A stretch of 64,000 nucleotides of DNA, taken from the NCBI GenBank assembly GCA_002379985.1, contig DFVG01000030.1:188129-252128 (forward strand), read 5' to 3'. Under the pieces are notes generated by a model that ran no database searches, had not been told where the DNA came from, and saw only the letters and a program-made list of their open reading frames with translations. Of the stretch, positions 60,174 through 64,000 are shown piece by piece. A program made the translations under genes and the position numbers. This DNA is from Flavobacteriaceae bacterium UBA4166. Lineage in GTDB: Bacteria > Bacteroidota > Bacteroidia > Flavobacteriales > Flavobacteriaceae. The stretch's first letter is position 1. Each line of letters opens with the position of its first letter.

Positions 60174-61189
60174 AATCTATCTATGTTTTCCAAGTACCAC
60201 GCTACTGTTTTCTCGATCCCTGATTCAAAATTTTCTTTTGCTTTCCAGCCTAACTCTGTTTCTATTTTCGAAGCGTCTATCGCATAGCGGAAATCGTGCC
60301 CCGGGCGGTCGGTCACAAAGGATATCTGATCTTTATAATAACCCGTCTCCTTAGGCTTCATTTCATCCAGCAGTTCGCAAATGGTATGTGCAATATACAG
60401 GTTTTCACGCTCGTTACGCCCTCCAATGTTGTAGGTTTCTCCCAAAACCCCCTTTTCTAATGCCAATTGAATGCCTGTGCAATGATCCATTACGTATAAC
60501 CAATCGCGTACATTTTTTCCATCGCCATAAATAGGGATGGCTTCACCGCATATTGCTTTACGAATAATCGTAGGGATCAACTTTTCTTTGTGCTGGTGCG
60601 GGCCATAGTTATTCGAACAATTGGTGGTCACTACGGGCAAGCCGTAGGTATGAAAATAGCTTCTCACGATAAAATCGGAAGAGGCTTTACTGGCGCTATA
60701 CGGACTATTAGGCGCATAAGGAGTTTTTTCAGTAAATAGACCTGTGGTACCCAAACTTCCGTAGACCTCATCGGTAGAGACATGAAGAAACCGTGCGTTT
60801 GAAAATTCAGATTTTAATTGGTTGGGGCCTTCCATCCAATGCTGATAGGCTGCTTGTAAGAGCTGAAACGTCCCCACGATATTGGTTTGAATAAACGCTG
60901 CAGGGCCGGAAATAGAATTATCCACGTGCGATTCAGCCGCAAAATGCACCACCGTATCAATTTGATGCTGCTCAAATAATTGTTTTAAAGTATCTGCATT
61001 GCAAATATCACCTTCAATAAATATATAATTGGGATTCGATGAAACCTCTTCTAAATTCTTTACATCTCCTGCATATGTCAAGCTATCCAAGACAAATACT
61101 TGAGCATTGGTGCTTTTTAGCAGATACGACACATAATTGGAGCCTATAAAACCTGCGCCCCCGGTAACTAAGACATTGTTGTTCTTCAA
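60170..61189 (-). CDS. rfbB: dTDP-glucose 4,6-dehydratase
   Basis: 339 aa. G-G-A-G-F-I-G-S-N-Y, S-T-D-E-V-Y-G-S-L and catalytic Y-S-A-S-K match RmlB. The start is TTG at 61187-61189; the frame upstream hits a stop within four codons and offers no ATG, so TTG is the only sensible start. It begins 2 bp past the DUF6909 stop, so the rhamnose genes are probably co-transcribed with DUF6909. Confidence 0.96.
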   Translation of the reverse strand: MKNNNVLVTGGAGFIGSNYVSYLLKSTNAQVFVLDSLTYAGDVKNLEEVSSNPNYIFIEGDICNADTLKQLFEQHQIDTVVHFAAESHVDNSISGPAAFIQTNIVGTFQLLQAAYQHWMEGPNQLKSEFSNARFLHVSTDEVYGSLGTTGLFTEKTPYAPNSPYSASKASSDFIVRSYFHTYGLPVVTTNCSNNYGPHQHKEKLIPTIIRKAICGEAIPIYGDGKNVRDWLYVMDHCTGIQLALEKGVLGETYNIGGRNERENLYIAHTICELLDEMKPKETGYYKDQISFVTDRPGHDFRYAIDASKIETELGWKAKENFESGIEKTVAWYLENIDRL

Positions 61190-61191
61190 AA

Positions 61192-62874
61192 CTATTTTTT
61201 AGGCGTTTCTAAAATCAATTTTAACATGTTTTCGGTGATCAAATAGGTGGGTTTTACCCCGGTAGTCCCCAATCCACCGCTCGCTAAGGTGCTTCCGGTT
61301 TCTAATGGGTTATCCGAAGCATAATACGCATATTGCACCTTCACTTTGGCGCTAATGCTACCTCTAATTTTGCTGGCAGCTTGAATGGCTTTTTGGTAAT
61401 GCGCCCCTTCCATCTCCAGTCCGATCACATTCCAAGTAGATTCGTGAAAGAATTTTAGAATGTCTCTATTTTGAAGAGAGGTGCCCAATACTGTGATCAT
61501 GGTACCGCTGCAAACATTGAGATCGCTTTCAGAGAATAATGACTTTTTTAAGCGATTTTTGAAGGGGTAATTATCTGCAGTCCCTTCAAAGACGTGTGCT
61601 GAAGGGATCATAATATCCCCTTTTCCGCCGGAAAGAATCCCCGCTTTTCCCATCACTGAAATAGACACTACATTTAAAAAGTGTCTGTGCTCTCCATCCT
61701 TGTAAGGCTTCAATAACTCATCCATCGTTTCGTAAGCCTGTTCCCCAAAAGCATAGTCCATCACGATGATCACGGGCGCCTCTCCAATGTCGGAAACAGG
61801 CGCATATCCCGGTAATTTTGACGTATCGATAATTTGAACATCGATATTCGTTCCGCTGGTGTCGGGCAGTGAGATCATGCCGTGTTCTAAGGCGGTTTTC
61901 TGCACTTTTTGCCGAAGTTTCGCATTCGCGGAATTACTTAACATCTCAAATACCTGTAATGCCGACTTCTTCTTAAACTCCGAAGCCAGGGCGGTAGGTG
62001 CGTACAGCGTGTTCATAACACTGTGCATATTAGAGCTGATAATATGCAGCGGGCGGCCTAATAGTTTTTGATCGCTCAACGTCTTTTTGATGTGCAATGC
62101 CCAACGTTCACCGTGAATGTGATGGCCTAAACGTTCTCGTAAGACCGGGCTAAACGTAATCAAACGTTTATTGTCGTTCACCACCTCATCGATCGCTAAC
62201 TTTCCGAGGAAATAGATAATTTGAAGAAACCGATGTTCGTTGTCGGGTTCGGCAAATGCAGGATAAATGGCAGAAACCTCCTCGAAGGTGCGTCCTAAGA
62301 AACTAGCCGTATGGGTGAGCGCGATCTCTTTATCTTCCTGACTGAGTTTCCCGTTCTTCAGAACCATTTCCTCTAATTTTATCCAATCGCGTATCAAGGA
62401 ACCTTCTTCATTGATCATCACCTGCTTCATGATCTTGTGCGATTCGATGTATAAAAACGTCAAATGCGTGAGTATATCGTAGATCTCGCTACGCCCTCTA
62501 GTGATTTCAATATTCATTTGCTCACTATCGATACGATAGCAGTTTCGGCGTCTTTTCTTCGGAATGATAGGTGTGAAGTGTGAATTTTTATAGCCTTCGT
62601 CACTCGTCAGGTTGATATACCGACAGGCCTCGATTCCGGTAGGCAATCGATCGATCACATACAATAAGCCTTGCAGCTCTATCTTTTCTTCGGTAATACT
62701 TCCATAGATCTCCGGCCTCAGGATGAGCAGGGACTCCCGAAGCGTTTCTCCTGAAATCCCCATAGGCTTGTAGAACCCACGGTTAAACAAATGCCGCATG
62801 GTAATGTACAGTCGTTCAATAGCTCCTGAACTCTCTTGAGCACGTGTTCTTTTATGGGTTTGAAATGGTTGCAT
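61192..62874 (-). CDS. DUF6909 family protein
   Basis: 560 aa, soluble, no signal peptide. I recognise the flavobacterial DUF6909 family. The C-terminal part has a nucleoside-phosphorylase-like feel (I-G-L-E-M-E-G-A-H-Y-Q-K-A and G-D-I-M-I-P-S-A-H-V-F), close to the E-M-E-x-A motif of purine-nucleoside and AMP nucleosidases; this similarity is my reading and needs a profile search. It leads into the rml genes. A TATCTTTG element ends 7 nt before the ATG. Confidence 0.75.
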   Translation of the reverse strand: MQPFQTHKRTRAQESSGAIERLYITMRHLFNRGFYKPMGISGETLRESLLILRPEIYGSITEEKIELQGLLYVIDRLPTGIEACRYINLTSDEGYKNSHFTPIIPKKRRRNCYRIDSEQMNIEITRGRSEIYDILTHLTFLYIESHKIMKQVMINEEGSLIRDWIKLEEMVLKNGKLSQEDKEIALTHTASFLGRTFEEVSAIYPAFAEPDNEHRFLQIIYFLGKLAIDEVVNDNKRLITFSPVLRERLGHHIHGERWALHIKKTLSDQKLLGRPLHIISSNMHSVMNTLYAPTALASEFKKKSALQVFEMLSNSANAKLRQKVQKTALEHGMISLPDTSGTNIDVQIIDTSKLPGYAPVSDIGEAPVIIVMDYAFGEQAYETMDELLKPYKDGEHRHFLNVVSISVMGKAGILSGGKGDIMIPSAHVFEGTADNYPFKNRLKKSLFSESDLNVCSGTMITVLGTSLQNRDILKFFHESTWNVIGLEMEGAHYQKAIQAASKIRGSISAKVKVQYAYYASDNPLETGSTLASGGLGTTGVKPTYLITENMLKLILETPKK

Positions 62875-62881
62875 CTTGGCG

Positions 62882-62889
62882 CAAAGATA
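62882..62889 (-). promoter_or_regulatory. -7 element (TATCTTTG) for DUF6909-rml
   Basis: A perfect TAnnTTTG ends 7 nt before the ATG at 62874, which predicts a transcript starting at or next to the start codon. No spaced TTG is found. If used, it is the first promoter of the polysaccharide locus. Confidence 0.45.
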
Positions 62890-62898
62890 GTATTTAAT

Positions 62899-64000
62899 TT
62901 ACGCTTTAAAAGCGCTTAGGGCATCGGCAATACTCCGATCGTTCGATAACCTCGGAATTTTATTCTGGCCGCCTAATTTCCCTTGAGATTTCATGTATTT
63001 CGAAAAGCTATCCTTTGGAAGTGCCGTGATCTTTAACGGTTGAAGGATCACGCCATCAATCAGATCAAAATAATACGAATTCTGCCGTTGCATGGCTTGG
63101 TCTAAGGTTTCGGCTACGGCCTCTATAGCGGCGGGCGGGGTGTCAAACTCCACAAGCCATTCGTGATATGGGAGTGCCCCTTCTTCCGGGTTGGTTTGTG
63201 GGGCCACGGTAAATTCAGAAATCGTAAATCCGTGTTCTGCAACGGCTTCTTTCATCGCCTGTTCTACCTCTTTACCAATAACATGCTCCCCAAAAGCAGA
63301 GATAAAGTGCTTGATGCGCCCGGAAACAATTACCCGGGGTGGTTTGAGTGAGGTGAACTGAATCGTATCTCCCACATTATATCCCCAAAGTCCGGCGTTT
63401 GTGGAAACAATCATCACATAATTAACATTTGTTTTGACATCACCAATGGTTAGCCGTTTCGGGTTCTCTTCAAAAAATTGTGATGCTTCAATAAACTCAT
63501 AGAAAATCCCTGAGTTGAGCTGCAAAAGCATCCCTTCCTGATGTTGTTTGTCTTGAAAGGCAAAAAACCCTTCAGAAGCCGGATACAATTCAATACTCGC
63601 TATTTTTTTTCCAATAAGTTGTTCAAATTTTGCGCGATAGGGTTCATAATTTACCCCTCCGTAGATAAACAATTCGAAGTTTGGGAACAATGTCCCTATG
63701 TCTTGTCCCGTTTTCGTCTTCAGCCGTTCAAAATACATCTGTACCCAAGAAGGTATGCCGCTAATCACAGTCATGTTCGCATCTTTGGTCTCCTCCACAA
63801 TAGCGTCCACTTTGGTTTCCCAATCGGCAATAGAATTGGTTTCCCAGCTGGGAAGGCGGTTTTTCTGCAAATACTTTGGAACGTAATGCGCAACAATTCC
63901 TGACAGCCGGCCGAGTTTGATTCCGTTTTTTTCAGCCATTTCGGGACTTCCTTGTAAAAAGATCATTTTTCCATTGACAAAAGACGCTCTCCCGGTCTCA
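62899..64000 (-). CDS. GH3 auxin-responsive-promoter family protein (5' partial)
   Basis: At least 366 aa; the frame continues off the right edge, so the N-terminus is missing. M-I-F-L-Q-G-S-P-E, L-Y-P-A-S-E-G-F-F-A-F-Q and G-D-T-I-Q-F-T-S match bacterial GH3 proteins, adenylate-forming enzymes related to plant jasmonate/auxin-amino acid synthetases. The natural substrate in bacteria is unknown; acyl-amino-acid conjugation is a family-based guess. It lies 24 bp upstream of DUF6909 and may be co-transcribed with it. Confidence 0.88.
   Translation of the reverse strand, partial: ETGRASFVNGKMIFLQGSPEMAEKNGIKLGRLSGIVAHYVPKYLQKNRLPSWETNSIADWETKVDAIVEETKDANMTVISGIPSWVQMYFERLKTKTGQDIGTLFPNFELFIYGGVNYEPYRAKFEQLIGKKIASIELYPASEGFFAFQDKQHQEGMLLQLNSGIFYEFIEASQFFEENPKRLTIGDVKTNVNYVMIVSTNAGLWGYNVGDTIQFTSLKPPRVIVSGRIKHFISAFGEHVIGKEVEQAMKEAVAEHGFTISEFTVAPQTNPEEGALPYHEWLVEFDTPPAAIEAVAETLDQAMQRQNSYYFDLIDGVILQPLKITALPKDSFSKYMKSQGKLGGQNKIPRLSNDRSIADALSAFKA

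Larger units (their letters stand above)
5689..62564. repeat. Dispersed over-represented 8-mer TTCCGAAG / CTTCGGAA
   Basis: I counted by eye about 43 exact copies between these limits, near-equally in both orientations, for example at 5689, 8325, 9902, 10042, 10073, 10178, 14091, 29044, 37387, 42771, 48193, 56006, 58832, 58885, 59046 and 62557. Copies fall in genes in several codon phases and in two intergenic gaps. Random expectation is about 2. The count should be recomputed. Confidence 0.7.

Noticed and set aside
1..64000. tRNA, rRNA, CRISPR arrays, insertion sequences or prophage
   Set aside because: No gap is long enough for rRNA or CRISPR, no cloverleaf was recognised in the gaps, and no transposase or integrase motif was found.

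Overview
The window looks like a chromosomal segment of a marine-type member of the Flavobacteriaceae (Bacteroidota). Evidence is a GldH gliding lipoprotein, a SprE/PorW-like lipoprotein, a subtilase with a type IX secretion (T9SS) sorting tail, an F-type ATPase operon that lacks atpD and atpC, several flavobacterial families of unknown function (DUF4254, DUF4292, DUF6168, DUF6341, DUF6427, DUF6909), and many promoters of the Bacteroidota form TTG-N17..23-TAnnTTTG. Genes are packed with many 1-8 bp overlaps. No gap between genes exceeds about 220 bp, so there is no long unexplained stretch. I see no rRNA, tRNA, CRISPR array, insertion sequence, integrase or prophage gene.

Layout. 1-2.5 kb: the end of a secreted serine hydrolase, a PAS-LuxR regulator and an orphan CoA-transferase A subunit. 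2.5-7.6 kb: penicillin-binding protein 1A, GldH, a RicT/PSP1 protein and the tRNA hydroxylase TrhO, all leftward. 7.8-11 kb: recA, then an ECF sigma factor and a putative anti-sigma/outer-membrane barrel protein. 11.1-18.5 kb: PlsC, TrpS, DprA, a HU-CCDC81/SPOR protein, an acyl-CoA thioesterase and the T9SS subtilase. 18.5-25.4 kb: a leftward envelope operon (EnvC-like, DUF4292, TPR, sugar nucleotidyltransferase, Dut, flippase, lipoprotein). 25.5-34.4 kb: a leftward run sprE - bactofilin - atpZ - DUF6168 - atpBEFHAG. 34.5-40 kb: a ferredoxin reductase, a GT9 glycosyltransferase, DUF4254, DUF6427, DUF6341 and purD.

40-62.9 kb: a surface-polysaccharide locus. Two rightward genes (a methyltransferase-like protein and a CapK-like adenylating enzyme) converge on a leftward series of 18 genes: rmlB-A-C-D (dTDP-L-rhamnose), a Wzz-like protein, gmd and fcl (GDP-L-fucose), a methyltransferase, Wzx, GT4, Wzy, an O-antigen-ligase-like protein, two more GT4, ugd and uxs (UDP-glucuronate to UDP-xylose), a WcaJ-like initiating transferase and a GT2. 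The sugar-donor genes predict a rhamnose-, fucose- and xylose/glucuronate-containing polymer made by a Wzx/Wzy route. A DUF6909 gene and a partial GH3-family gene lie upstream.

The most unusual signals not explained by genes are: (i) an 8-mer, TTCCGAAG or its complement, which I counted by eye about 43 times in both orientations and several reading frames against roughly 2 expected; (ii) hairpins placed just after cistron ends at the three longer internal gaps of the atp operon; (iii) an ECF-sigma/anti-sigma-barrel pair with a candidate self-activated promoter; and (iv) several start codons so close to a TAnnTTTG element that leaderless transcripts are possible.
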